The position numbers and the translations under genes are program-made. Below, in pieces: positions 33,405 to 42,593 of a DNA stretch of 64,000 nucleotides (position 1 is the first letter of the stretch; each line of letters begins with the position of its first letter). The stretch is from Planctomycetota bacterium (lineage in GTDB: Bacteria > Planctomycetota > Phycisphaerae > Phycisphaerales > UBA5793): the NCBI GenBank assembly GCA_013112555.1, contig JABFGK010000002.1, positions 1,178,001-1,242,000 on the forward strand. The letters run 5' to 3'. Below the pieces are notes generated by a model. That model did no database searches. It saw only the letters and a program-made list of their open reading frames with translations, and was not told the DNA's origin.

Positions 33405-36400
33405 TTAATTCGCCACGAAATTGATCAACCGCCCGGGCACAAAGATAACCTTGCGGATCGTCTTGCCTTCGAGGTGTTTTTGCACGTTGGCGTCGGACAT
33501 GGCCGCCTCGCGTGCCGTCTCCTCATCGGCATCGGGTGGGACCATGACCCGGCCGCGCACCTTGCCGAGTACCTGCACGACCAGTTCGACTTCGTCAACC
33601 ACGAGATACTTCGGGTCGGCTGTCGGGAACGGGGCGTACATCACTGAGTGATACCCGGAACAATCATGCCCGAGTTTCTCCCAGAGTTCCTCGGCCATGT
33701 GCGGCACAAACGGGGCCAGCATGATGATCATCGGCTCGGCCACGTCGCGCGGCACCGGGCCATCACGCTGTACCAGCGCGTTGTTAAACTCGATGAGCGC
33801 AGCGATCGCGGTATTGAACGCGAGACGGTTCATGTCTCGGTCAACCTTGTCGATCGTCTTATGAAGCAGGCGCGTGAGGTCCTCGTCAGCGGGCGTCGCC
33901 TCATCGTCGGCAGCGACATTCAGTGCGCCGGTGTCCTCATCAACAAGATTCCGCCAGACGCGTTGGAGGAAGCGTTGTGATCCGACAATGTCGCGTGTGC
34001 TCCAGGGCTTGGATTGTTCCAGCGGCCCGAGGTACATTTCATAAAGCCGGAGCGTGTCACAGCCATATTCGTGAAAGATGTCATCGGGCGTGACAATGTT
34101 CTTCAGACTTTTACCCATCTTTCCGTTGAGGCGCTTCACCGGCTCGTCGTTGTAATAGAAGGTCCCGTCGGCTCGTTCTTCAACGTCCTCAGCCGGGACA
34201 TACATGCCACGCGCATCGGTATACGCGTAGGCCTGGATCATGCCCTGGTTAAACAGACGCTGGAACGGTTCGCATGTTGACACGCGCCCGAGGTCAAACA
34301 GCACCTTGTGCCAGAAGCGGGCATAGAGCAGATGCAGGACGGCATGCTCAGCCCCGCCGACATAGAGGTCGACGCCGCCCCAGGCCGTGTCGTTCGTGTT
34401 TGACTTCATCCAGTATTCATCAACGGTCGGATCAACCATGCACTCGTGATTCTCCGGGTCGAGATAGCGCAGGTAATACCAGCACGAGCCGGCCCATTGC
34501 GGCATCGTGTTCGTTTCCCGTCGCCAGGTCTTGCCGTCGCGCTCAAACGTCACCCAATCGTTTGCTCGGGCCAGCGGCGGCTCGGGCATGGCGTTCGGGT
34601 CATCGGACGCAGCCGGCGAGAAATCATCGAGTTCCGGCAGTCGAACGGGCAGTTCAGATTCATCAACAGCGTGCGGATTCCCATTCTCGTCATACACAAT
34701 CGGGAACGGCTCGCCCCAGTAGCGTTGCCGACTGAAGAGCCAGTCGCGGAGTTTGTAGTTCACAGCCGCCCGGCCGAGTCCGACGGAGTACAGCCACTCG
34801 GAAATAGCGTCCTTGGCCTCCGGCGTCGGTGTGCCGTTGAGGCTGATCTCGTCATTGGCAGAGTTAATGGCCTGCCCGATTTCGGTATAGGCAGCATCGA
34901 CAAGTGATGGGTACGCAGTTCCATCGGCCTGTGCGATTGCCTTGCGGCGGCTCTTAATATCACCCCCAAGCGCCGGGGTATGCTGCCCGATCCACTCGTT
35001 ATCCGGCATCACGACCGGCAGGATCGGCAGTCCGAACTGCTGGGCGAACGCGAAATCCCGTTCATCATGACCGGGGACACACATAATTGCCCCCGTGCCG
35101 TAGCCCATCAGGACATAGTCCGCAATGAAAATCGGCAGGCGCTCGCCGTTGACCGGATTGATGGCATAACTGCCGAGGAAGACACCGGTCTTGGTCTTTT
35201 CTTCGACCTGCCGTTCCACATCGGACTTCGATTCAGCAAAGCGCCGGTAGGCAGCCGCCATCTCTTTCGGCGAATCACCGATCTTCTCCTGCCCTGGGAA
35301 GCACCCCTTCCATTGATCAGGTGTGTCAGTCGGCCAGGCATCGGCCGTGAGTGAATCCACGAGTGGGTGTTCCGGCGCGAGGACCACATAGGTCGCCCCG
35401 AAGAGCGTGTCAGGTCGGGTGGTGTAGACACGGATGGCCGTCGGCTCCGGCGCTTTGCCATCGCGCCAGCCGTCGTTCCGTCGCTGCGTGTACCATTTGT
35501 CAGCGACATCGGCACCGGCCCCGGGCTCGATGGCAAGGAAGTCGGCATAGGCCCCTTCGCTGCGCCCGATCCAGTTGCGTTGCATGAGTTTGATCGGTTC
35601 GGGCCAATCAACGCGTTCGAGATTGGCCAGCAGCCGCTCGGCATAGGTTGAGATGCGCATCATCCACTGTTTGAGTGGGCGCTTATACACCGGGAAGTTG
35701 CCCCGGTCGGACCGGCCTTCGGCCGTCACTTCCTCATTGGCCAGCACGGTCCCGAGTCCCGGGCACCAGTTGACCGGCACCTCGGCGAGGTACGCGAGCC
35801 GGTGTGAATCGATGATCGCTCGTTGCTGATCGTCGGTGAGATCGGCCCAGGCTGTGTCATCGGGATTGTGTTCGTCGTGCCGGGCCGGGCGCGCACCGGA
35901 TTCGTACTCCGACACGAGTTCGGCGATCGGCCGGGCACGGGTTCCGTCGTACCACGAGTTGTAGATCTGGAGGAAGATCCACTGGGTCCACTTGTAGTAT
36001 TCCGGATCGGTCGTATGCACACTCCGCCCCGGATCATGTGCCAGACCGAGCCGACGAAGTTGCTCCTGCATCTTCGTGACATTCTGCTCGGTCGTGACGC
36101 GCGGGTGCACGCCTCGATCGACGGCATACTGCTCGGCCGGCAGCCCGAAGGCATCGAATCCCATTGTGTGGAGGACGTGATAGCCTTTTGCCCGCAGATA
36201 TCGCGAGTAGATGTCGGTGGCAATGTAACCCAGCGGGTGCCCGACGTGCAGGCCGGCCCCACTCGGGTACGGGAACATGTCGAGGATAAACCGTTTGCCC
36301 ATCCCGGCACGCTCAAAGCGATCGAAGCCCGGTTGGCCGGGGTTCGGTGTGCAGAACAGGCCATCGGCGTCCCATCGGTCCTGCCACTTTTCTTCGAGCG

Positions 36401-36485
36401 CACAGGCGAGGGGCGCATCGTAGCGATACGCCGGTTGCGTGCTGTGGGACGTGGTGGTGGTGGGGGGTGCGGTGTCATCACTCAT
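33405..36485 (-). CDS. leuS: leucyl-tRNA synthetase
   Basis: 1026 aa; bacterial LeuRS is usually ~860, and the extra length sits in inserts (for example the segment around [20 protein letters not shown], about 200-225). The HIGH motif appears as HVGHPLGY (80-87) after FPYPSGAGL, the KMSKS loop as [10 protein letters not shown] (about 790), and the editing domain includes [20 protein letters not shown]. The tail ends [14 protein letters not shown] ... [15 protein letters not shown]. The ATG at 36485 has AAGG ten bases upstream. The 5' region holds a strong hairpin (36613-36636) and a short Leu-rich frame (36665-36736), raising the possibility of attenuation. Convergent with apgM. Confidence 0.97.
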   Translation of the reverse strand: MSDDTAPPTTTTSHSTQPAYRYDAPLACALEEKWQDRWDADGLFCTPNPGQPGFDRFERAGMGKRFILDMFPYPSGAGLHVGHPLGYIATDIYSRYLRAKGYHVLHTMGFDAFGLPAEQYAVDRGVHPRVTTEQNVTKMQEQLRRLGLAHDPGRSVHTTDPEYYKWTQWIFLQIYNSWYDGTRARPIAELVSEYESGARPARHDEHNPDDTAWADLTDDQQRAIIDSHRLAYLAEVPVNWCPGLGTVLANEEVTAEGRSDRGNFPVYKRPLKQWMMRISTYAERLLANLERVDWPEPIKLMQRNWIGRSEGAYADFLAIEPGAGADVADKWYTQRRNDGWRDGKAPEPTAIRVYTTRPDTLFGATYVVLAPEHPLVDSLTADAWPTDTPDQWKGCFPGQEKIGDSPKEMAAAYRRFAESKSDVERQVEEKTKTGVFLGSYAINPVNGERLPIFIADYVLMGYGTGAIMCVPGHDERDFAFAQQFGLPILPVVMPDNEWIGQHTPALGGDIKSRRKAIAQADGTAYPSLVDAAYTEIGQAINSANDEISLNGTPTPEAKDAISEWLYSVGLGRAAVNYKLRDWLFSRQRYWGEPFPIVYDENGNPHAVDESELPVRLPELDDFSPAASDDPNAMPEPPLARANDWVTFERDGKTWRRETNTMPQWAGSCWYYLRYLDPENHECMVDPTVDEYWMKSNTNDTAWGGVDLYVGGAEHAVLHLLYARFWHKVLFDLGRVSTCEPFQRLFNQGMIQAYAYTDARGMYVPAEDVEERADGTFYYNDEPVKRLNGKMGKSLKNIVTPDDIFHEYGCDTLRLYEMYLGPLEQSKPWSTRDIVGSQRFLQRVWRNLVDEDTGALNVAADDEATPADEDLTRLLHKTIDKVDRDMNRLAFNTAIAALIEFNNALVQRDGPVPRDVAEPMIIMLAPFVPHMAEELWEKLGHDCSGYHSVMYAPFPTADPKYLVVDEVELVVQVLGKVRGRVMVPPDADEETAREAAMSDANVQKHLEGKTIRKVIFVPGRLINFVAN

Positions 36486-36612
36486 TGCACTGATGCCTTC
36501 TCAAGTCAAGCAGGTCAGTTGTGTCGGCCCTGTGGATGGCCCATTGGATCGGTGGTGGTGGGGCGATTGTATGGGCCGACGAGATGCTGTCATTCATGCG
36601 GGAAAACGACAA

Positions 36613-36636
36613 GGGGCTTCGCCCTGGCGAAGCCCC
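36613..36636 (-). terminator. intrinsic terminator between folC and leuS (possible leuS attenuator)
   Basis: A perfect 10-bp stem (GGGGCTTCGC / GCGAAGCCCC) with a 4-nt loop, followed on the minus strand by TTGTCGTTTTCC. It either ends the folC transcript or, with the short frame upstream, attenuates leuS. A competing pairing exists: CGAGGC on the minus strand at 36663-36658 can pair with GCTTCG in the terminator's 5' arm. Confidence 0.65.
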
Positions 36637-36664
36637 GTCAACCGGAAAGGAGATTACGCCTCGG

Positions 36665-36736
36665 CTATGACCGTTTGGAAAGAAGCAGCAGCAATCGTGG
36701 CAGTCGGCCGTGGCTCATACGTACTCGCATCGTCAT
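36665..36736 (-). CDS. candidate leader peptide of leuS with five consecutive Leu codons
   Basis: A 23-codon frame from ATG 36736 (second ATG at 36730) with GGGAG just upstream. The end reads RLPRLLLLLSKRS with Leu codons TTG CTG CTG CTT CTT at 36680-36694, then TAG at 36665-36667. The stop lies about 28 bp before the terminator hairpin and the next gene is leuS, exactly the layout of classical leader-peptide attenuation. Against this, another minus-strand frame through the same DNA (ending NRPGDICDSSEYTDVP ... TGA) has protein-like composition and could be a gene remnant behind folC. Treat as a hypothesis. Confidence 0.35.
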   Translation of the reverse strand: MTMRVRMSHGRLPRLLLLLSKRS

Positions 36737-36868
36737 CAATCTCCCATCAGTCGCATGTGAAAGTGCCGTACATCGTCGGCACGTCAGTGTATTCGCTTGA
36801 GTCGCAAATGTCCCCCGGGCGATTGCCGTTTTCGTACCGGTTCTGGCTGCGGTCGGGCCGGCCTGGGA

Positions 36869-38305
36869 CTACGGGGCCGTCCGGTCGCTGCCGGCGGCAT
36901 CCTGGGCGGTTTTGAGCAGGTGCTGCTTGATGTCCCCGATCAGGTAAAAACTCCCGGTCACGCAGATCAGATCGCGGCTCGTGGCAGCGCCACAGGCGAG
37001 TCGGAGGGCTTCGGCGGGTGTTTCTGCGATCATGCACATGCTGTGAGGGGAGAGTTCAGCCAGCAGATCCCTCAAATCCTCCGGTTTGTGCGCCTTGGGG
37101 TTCATGGTGGTACGGGTCAGAATGAACTTGTCTGCCAGCCGTGTGAGCGACCGGAGCATGGATTTCGCATCTTTGTCCCGCCCACACCCGAACACGACGG
37201 CCAGGCTGTCACACTTGAAGTGATTCGAAATGGTCTCGACCAGGACCTCGATGGATGCCGGGTTGTGGGCCCCATCAAGCACGAGATAGGGGCGGGTCTG
37301 GACGACCTCGAGACGTCCTTCCAGATGTGTCCGGTCCAGCCCGGCAATCGCTTGTTGAATGTCCAGCGGCAGGCCGCCGGTCTGGTGAATCAGATGATCG
37401 ACCGCAGCCAGGGCCAGGGCACAGTTCATGGCCTGATGTGCCCCCATCAGCGGGACCGGCACCGATTCGAGGACCGAATGGGCGGTTCGAATGGAAATCG
37501 TCCTGCCTGCCAGACGGCCTGAAGATGAGGATGCATCGATTCGGCTGGAGTATTCGTAGTCGGTCCCCATGACGGCCAGGGTCGTCCCCACTTCCGCTGC
37601 CCGTTCCCGCAGAACCTGCTCAACGGCCTCGTCCTGGGCCGCACTGATGGCCGGCACGCCTGCCTTGAGGATGCCTGCTTTCTCTCGTGCAATCTCAGGA
37701 AGTGTTCCCCCGAGAACATGCGTGTGGTCGAGGCTGATGTGTGTGATGATCGACACTTCCGGCATGATCACGTTCGTGCTGTCGAGCCGACCGCCGAGCC
37801 CCGTCTCGATGACGGCCAGGTCAACGGCCTGCTCGGCGAACCACGCCAGGCCCATGACGGTCAGTATCTCAAAAAAGTGCAGTTCGTGCTCGAACCCGAG
37901 TCGATCGCTCAGTGACGAAATCTGCACAATGAGCCGTGCAAAGTCCGTCTCCGGGATGGTGTTGTTGTTGAGTGTGATGCGTTCGCGAACATCAACCAGA
38001 TGTGGGCTCGTATAGCAGCCGACGGTGAGGCCGCAGCCCTGGACGGCAGCAGCCAGCATGGCCGCCGTGGATCCCTTCCCCTTTGTGCCGGCAATATGGA
38101 CGGTACGAATCTGGCGGTGCGGATTGCCCATATGCTCCAAAAGGCGCTGGGTTCGATCGAGTTTGAAGACGTTGTCGAACGGTGCCACGATGCGGGCCCG
38201 TTCGAGGTCAATGTGCCGATAGAGATAGCGCAGAGCCGATTGGTAATCCGCAATGGGGGGATGCGACGGGTTGGAGGGGCCGGAGGATTCGGTTTTCGCA
38301 CACAT
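36869..38305 (-). CDS. folC: bifunctional folylpolyglutamate synthase / dihydrofolate synthase
   Basis: 478 aa. Mur-ligase-like enzyme that adds glutamate to dihydropteroate and folates. Motifs: FDNVFKLDRTQRLLEHMGNP, the P-loop HIAGTKGKGSTAAML, YTSPHLVDVRERI, ITHISLDHTHVLGGTLPEIA, REKAGILKAGVPAI, GAHQAMNCALALAAVDHL, LVLDGAHNPASIEVL, and AVVFGCGRDKDAKSML. The N-terminal ~20 residues are a non-conserved extension; an ATG start without a clear ribosome site is assumed. It is divergent from the LOG-family gene and followed by the hairpin at 36613-36636. Confidence 0.95.
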   Translation of the reverse strand: MCAKTESSGPSNPSHPPIADYQSALRYLYRHIDLERARIVAPFDNVFKLDRTQRLLEHMGNPHRQIRTVHIAGTKGKGSTAAMLAAAVQGCGLTVGCYTSPHLVDVRERITLNNNTIPETDFARLIVQISSLSDRLGFEHELHFFEILTVMGLAWFAEQAVDLAVIETGLGGRLDSTNVIMPEVSIITHISLDHTHVLGGTLPEIAREKAGILKAGVPAISAAQDEAVEQVLRERAAEVGTTLAVMGTDYEYSSRIDASSSSGRLAGRTISIRTAHSVLESVPVPLMGAHQAMNCALALAAVDHLIHQTGGLPLDIQQAIAGLDRTHLEGRLEVVQTRPYLVLDGAHNPASIEVLVETISNHFKCDSLAVVFGCGRDKDAKSMLRSLTRLADKFILTRTTMNPKAHKPEDLRDLLAELSPHSMCMIAETPAEALRLACGAATSRDLICVTGSFYLIGDIKQHLLKTAQDAAGSDRTAP

Positions 38306-38458
38306 GGCCGACGATGCTAGCGCCCCCAGTGCTCTGTCAGCAACCGCTCGACGCGACCCGGGGCGTCCGTGCTGCTAGTGTCACCGTCACGGCCGGGTCC
38401 CTTGCTGGTATCCAGCCGATGCGATCAGGCGAACTATCAGCAGGAGAATGTGCAACTT

Positions 38459-39304
38459 ATGGGCAAGAGCACGCACCCATCACAGCCGTCATCACCAAGT
38501 TTTCCCTTTGAGCACTCGATGGGTACCGAGGCCTGGAGAGTCCTCCGGATCCTCGGCGAATTCGTCGAGGGCTTTGACAGTCTGAGCAAACTGGGGCCGG
38601 CTGTCAGTGTATTCGGATCGGCTCGGACCGATCCGGCAAGCCCCTGGTATGCACTGGCTGAGGAGTGTGCCCGGCTATTGGCAGAGCGGAACATCACCGT
38701 CGTCACCGGCGGCGGCCCGGGGATCATGGAGGCAGCCAACAAGGGGGCCTATCAGGCAGGCGGCACGAGCGTCGGCCTCAACATTGCCCTCCCGCTTGAG
38801 CAACTGCCCAACAAGTTTCAGACCCTGGAGCTCAACTTCAACTACTTCTTCTGCCGCAAGGTCATGTTCGTCAAGTACTCCCAGGGATTCATGATCTTCC
38901 CCGGCGGATTCGGGACGATGGACGAGTTCTTTGAGTCGCTGACACTGATTCAGACACTCAAGATTGACCCGTTCCCGGTCGTCTGCATCGGCCACGAGTT
39001 CTGGGATGGGCTGATTTCGTGGATGCGATCCTGTCAGGATGAGTCTTTCCACACGATCGATCCGGATGATCTCGAACTGTTCACCGTCACTGACGATGTT
39101 GAAGAGGGGGTGAACTTCATTCACGCACATCTGACGGGCGAGAAGGTGGCCGGCGCGCGGCTGCCGCGATTCTCCGGCTCCGAGGCCGAGCAAACAGCAG
39201 AAGGCACCCGTATCGGCATCGGCCCGCTGGTCAAAAAGTCTCGATGGCACGAACAAGGACAGGACGCTAGGGATCGTCCCGGCGAGCCGAAAACTGATTC
39301 ATAA
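38459..39304 (+). CDS. LOG-family (TIGR00730-type) nucleotide phosphoribohydrolase-like protein
   Basis: 281 aa from ATG 38459 with AGGAG upstream. The Rossmann-like fold is visible as AVSVFGSARTDPASPWY, VVTGGGPGIMEAANKGAYQA and the signature MIFPGGFGTMDEFFESLTLIQT (PGGxGTxxE). Proteins once labelled lysine decarboxylases of this type hydrolyse nucleoside monophosphates such as cytokinin ribotides or AMP. The last ~45 residues are a charged extension without match. Divergent from folC, convergent with the hybrid kinase. Confidence 0.88.
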   Translation: MGKSTHPSQPSSPSFPFEHSMGTEAWRVLRILGEFVEGFDSLSKLGPAVSVFGSARTDPASPWYALAEECARLLAERNITVVTGGGPGIMEAANKGAYQAGGTSVGLNIALPLEQLPNKFQTLELNFNYFFCRKVMFVKYSQGFMIFPGGFGTMDEFFESLTLIQTLKIDPFPVVCIGHEFWDGLISWMRSCQDESFHTIDPDDLELFTVTDDVEEGVNFIHAHLTGEKVAGARLPRFSGSEAEQTAEGTRIGIGPLVKKSRWHEQGQDARDRPGEPKTDS

Positions 39305-39360
39305 GTGAAATCCGGGGTTCACTCCCTGGGGGGGGCGGTGAAGCCGTATGCTCAATGGCG

Positions 39361-41655
39361 TCACGTGCCTGCCTGAGCTGGGCCCTGCCCTCCCGGCACT
39401 GCGGCGTCGGTCTGGGTGTACTGCAGGATGAGGTTGACCAGCGCTGCCTTGTCGACCGGCTTGGTGGCATAGTCCGTGCACCCGGCCTGCAGGCATTTCT
39501 CTCGGTCACCCTTCATGGCATGAGCCGTCAAGGCAATCACCGGGCGGTCAAACCCAAGTCGCCGCAGGTGTGAGGTCGCGGTATAGCCGTCCATGCACGG
39601 CATCTGCATGTCCATCAGGACCACGTCGAAGTGTTTCGGCTCGATGGATCCGGCGCTGATCGCCTCAAGGAAGTCGAGCGTCTCTGATTCAAGGCGGTCT
39701 GCCAGTCCCGGATACAGCGTTTGCAACGCGAGCAAGCCGTTCTCGGCGACACACACATCGGCGCCGGCTTTCTTCAGGATGAAGGAAATCAGACGCTGGT
39801 TGTCCGGCCCGTCTTCGGCCAGCAGGATCTGCAATCCCGTGAGTGGGGGCGGCGAGGCGGTTGTCGCAGTCTTCTCGGTCCGGCCGACGGTGTCTGTCCC
39901 TTTGGATGGTTGCCCACTTTGTAAGCCCGGCTTGCCGGGTGGCGATTCGGTGTGAGTGCCCGCTGACTCGTGATCCGCGTGTCCGGCGGGCGCGGTTTGG
40001 GTCGGCGTGTCATCGGTGACAGGCGCTTTCACGCTGACGACGAAAACGCTTCCCTCGCCGGCAAATGACTTGACGCGGATATCCCCCGACATGCTGCGGG
40101 CCAACCGTCGTGAGATTGCCAGACCGAGCCCCGTCCCGCCGTGCTTTCGCGCCATCGAACTGTCCACTTGTGCAAACGGCTGGAAGAGCGATTGCACCTG
40201 TTCATGGGTCATGCCGGGGCCGGTGTCGGTAATCTCGAATCGGAGTTCGCCATCGGGGCTCGACTTGCCCCGGCTAAACGAAACAACTGCCTCCACCGTG
40301 CCTTGCTCTGTGAATTTGACGGCGTTGCCGACGATATTGATCAGGATTTGCCGGAGTCTGATCGGGTCGATTCTGACACACGGGGGGACGTTGCCTTTGA
40401 CTCTGCTGATCAGTGTCAAGCCCGTCTCATCGGCACGGACCTGCATCATCTCGACCACTTCATGGAGCAATCGGGTCGGGTCAGTTGGCTCGCTGATGAT
40501 CTCGAACCGGCCTCCCTCCAGTTTGGACAGATCGAGAATGTCGTTCACGATCGACAGCAGGTGCGCTCCATTGCGCTGGATGGTCTGGATGCAGTTATCC
40601 ATCTGCTGCTTCGGCAGGTCCGGGTCGCTGAGGATTTCGCTGTATCCCACGATGGCCGTCATCGGCGTGCGTATTTCATGGCTCATGTTGGCCAGGAACT
40701 CACTCTTGGCCCGGTTCGCCGCCTCTGCCTTGATTCGGGCAGCCTCCAGTTCCCGGCCTCGTTCAGCCAACTCAGCGGCATGACGCTCGAGCTGCTGCTT
40801 CGTTTTGAGCAGTTCGTCGGCTCGTCGGCTGAGTTCCGCCTGGGCCTTGTCGAGCTCTACGATCTCGGATTGGAGTTGCTCGTTGGAAATGGCGAGATCA
40901 CGCGTTCGGAGTCGGACTCGATGCTCGAGCTCATCGCGGGCCTCACGGAGTGCCTCGTCACGAGTTTGAATCTGATCGAGCATGCTGTTGAACGCATCGG
41001 TCATCGCCGCAAACTCATCATTGCTGACGCGGTCGGCCCTGACGGTGTAGTTGCCTTCCTTCGTGATCCGCGTGGCGGCTGTTTCCAGTTCCCGAATCGG
41101 CTTGGTCATCGCGGTGAGCAATCGTGATGAGCCGAGCAACGAAAGGAAGAGTGTGCCTGCGCCGATCAGCAACAGCGTCAGTGTGTCCTGATACACCTCT
41201 TGATAGATAGGAGAAATGTCATAATCGACACAGAGGGTGCCAATTCGTTCGCTGCCCATGTCAATCGGGCTCAGTACGTGCATGTCCCGGCGTGAGACGA
41301 ATGTCAGAACATCATCGGCACTGCTGGGAAGGAGATCATCATCATCAGCCTCCCCGAACGAGACAAAGATTGAATCATCAGGCAGGCGAATGCACGCACC
41401 GACAATCATGGGATCGGATGCCAGTGACCCAAGAAGTTCCTGTGCGGAGTCCTGGTCACGGAAACTCAAGGCTGCCGTGACATTGGCGACCATGATTTGA
41501 GCCTGGACACGGGCATGCTTTTCACATGATTTACGAGAGTCGAGCAAGTGTTCAATGCCGACCAGAACCGTGATCATCAACAGTGACCCGCCGGTGACCG
41601 TGAGGATAAGGAGTGCTAATCTGGTTCGGAATGACCACTGGCCGAGCAACAGCAT
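39361..41655 (-). CDS. hybrid sensor histidine kinase with CHASE8-like sensor, HAMP, HisKA, HATPase and receiver
   Basis: 764 aa. TM1 at about 13-37 ([20 protein letters not shown]) and TM2 at about 159-180 ([16 protein letters not shown]) enclose a ~120-residue periplasmic domain whose start ([20 protein letters not shown]) matches CHASE8-type sensors, as in YfiN. A HAMP linker, a coiled coil ([20 protein letters not shown]), the phosphoacceptor His about 325 ([20 protein letters not shown]), N-, G1- and G2-boxes ([35 protein letters not shown]) and a C-terminal receiver ([20 protein letters not shown] with Asp about 679, TKPVDK) follow. No output domain is present, so phosphate must pass to another protein. 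Third gene of an apparent operon with TonB receptor and YfiR genes. Confidence 0.92.
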   Translation of the reverse strand: MLLLGQWSFRTRLALLILTVTGGSLLMITVLVGIEHLLDSRKSCEKHARVQAQIMVANVTAALSFRDQDSAQELLGSLASDPMIVGACIRLPDDSIFVSFGEADDDDLLPSSADDVLTFVSRRDMHVLSPIDMGSERIGTLCVDYDISPIYQEVYQDTLTLLLIGAGTLFLSLLGSSRLLTAMTKPIRELETAATRITKEGNYTVRADRVSNDEFAAMTDAFNSMLDQIQTRDEALREARDELEHRVRLRTRDLAISNEQLQSEIVELDKAQAELSRRADELLKTKQQLERHAAELAERGRELEAARIKAEAANRAKSEFLANMSHEIRTPMTAIVGYSEILSDPDLPKQQMDNCIQTIQRNGAHLLSIVNDILDLSKLEGGRFEIISEPTDPTRLLHEVVEMMQVRADETGLTLISRVKGNVPPCVRIDPIRLRQILINIVGNAVKFTEQGTVEAVVSFSRGKSSPDGELRFEITDTGPGMTHEQVQSLFQPFAQVDSSMARKHGGTGLGLAISRRLARSMSGDIRVKSFAGEGSVFVVSVKAPVTDDTPTQTAPAGHADHESAGTHTESPPGKPGLQSGQPSKGTDTVGRTEKTATTASPPPLTGLQILLAEDGPDNQRLISFILKKAGADVCVAENGLLALQTLYPGLADRLESETLDFLEAISAGSIEPKHFDVVLMDMQMPCMDGYTATSHLRRLGFDRPVIALTAHAMKGDREKCLQAGCTDYATKPVDKAALVNLILQYTQTDAAVPGGQGPAQAGT

Positions 41656-41747
41656 GAACCGGCTTCCCTACCGCCAACTGATGCCTCCCCATCTGCTGGA
41701 GGGCATGGAGTGATGATCAGTCCCGTGTGCGTCAGGTAGCGTGGCCG

Positions 41748-42584
41748 TTATCGGTCTTCTTTCTCTTTGACAATGGTGGCCAGTCGGAGCAACTTGGAAC
41801 TGATCCGTATGTCTGCTAAGTCGGTCATTTCCAGGTTGATCTCAAAGGCTAATCGTCGTTCAGACAGGACGAATCCGACCATACCACCATCAAGCGCAAA
41901 TCCCTTCGAGGCGCCGATGTACAGCACCGAGGATTCCTCACAGACAGCCGACACATCCTTCCGCTCGCTTTGTTCATCGTGCCCGTGATACACAATATGG
42001 GATGTGTTGATTTGCTCAGTGAACTTCTCGCGGGCAGCACGCCTGGCATCCTCCCTCTGCTTACGCATCGCGTCCTGCTCGGTCGCTGACTCGTTATCAG
42101 ACGCTTCCGCTTCAGGCGCATCGTCATCCGGCACCGGCGCGATGTACTTCGTCTGAACGACCTGAACCGACCGGTCATTGACCACTTTGTCCTTCACGGC
42201 CTGGCTCAGGAGTTTGTAGAGCACGGGCTCATCCACGACGGTGATGATGTAGGGCGAATCCTTCTCTTCGAATCGCTCTTCCGGCCACGTGGTAAACTTA
42301 ATAAAGTTGAAGATGTACGCTGCCATGAGCTTGATGGCGTTTTCCTCATCGCCAAAGTCAGACCGAATCGAAGCCCCGGATGACAGTGTGGCAGTCACGG
42401 TGGCAACGAGTACCATCCAGACGACGGCTCGGCCGGTCCCCCGCGCGCGGCGGCGGTGCCCGAGCCTGTGCGCGAGCCGGTCTGTGTCAGAATGGATGGG
42501 TGTGTGGATCATCTCTTGCGTCATCTTTGGCAATGGGCGGTGTCTCGACTTCGGCCTCCGGCCCCCGGCCATCGGCGGATCCAT
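41748..42584 (-). CDS. YfiR family periplasmic protein
   Basis: 278 aa. The ATG at 42584 has AAGAGG five bases upstream, and this site overlaps the stop of the preceding receptor gene (9-bp gap), so translation is probably coupled. A basic N-terminus precedes the export helix AVVWMVLVATVTATLSSGAS. The mature part shows YfiR/DUF4154 landmarks: IKLMAAYIFNFIKFTTWPEE, SPYIITVVDEPVLYKLLSQAV, VLYIGASKGFALDGGMVGFV and RLAFEINLEMTDLADIRISSKLLRLATIV. A charged insert (about 150-195: DDDAPEAEASDNESATEQD) is extra. YfiR is known to repress the CHASE8-bearing cyclase YfiN; here a kinase with a similar sensor follows. Confidence 0.88.
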   Translation of the reverse strand: MDPPMAGGRRPKSRHRPLPKMTQEMIHTPIHSDTDRLAHRLGHRRRARGTGRAVVWMVLVATVTATLSSGASIRSDFGDEENAIKLMAAYIFNFIKFTTWPEERFEEKDSPYIITVVDEPVLYKLLSQAVKDKVVNDRSVQVVQTKYIAPVPDDDAPEAEASDNESATEQDAMRKQREDARRAAREKFTEQINTSHIVYHGHDEQSERKDVSAVCEESSVLYIGASKGFALDGGMVGFVLSERRLAFEINLEMTDLADIRISSKLLRLATIVKEKEDR

Positions 42585-42593
42585 CAGTGCCTC

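Noticed and set aside
36747-37037. Minus-strand frame ending NRPGDICDSSEYTDVP ... TFTCD just behind folC
   Set aside because: The last ~35 codons look protein-like and continue in frame past a TGA to a TAA at 36654-36656, but the N-terminal part lies inside folC and there is no start codon of its own. It could be a gene relic; not strong enough to call, but kept as the rival to the leader-peptide idea.
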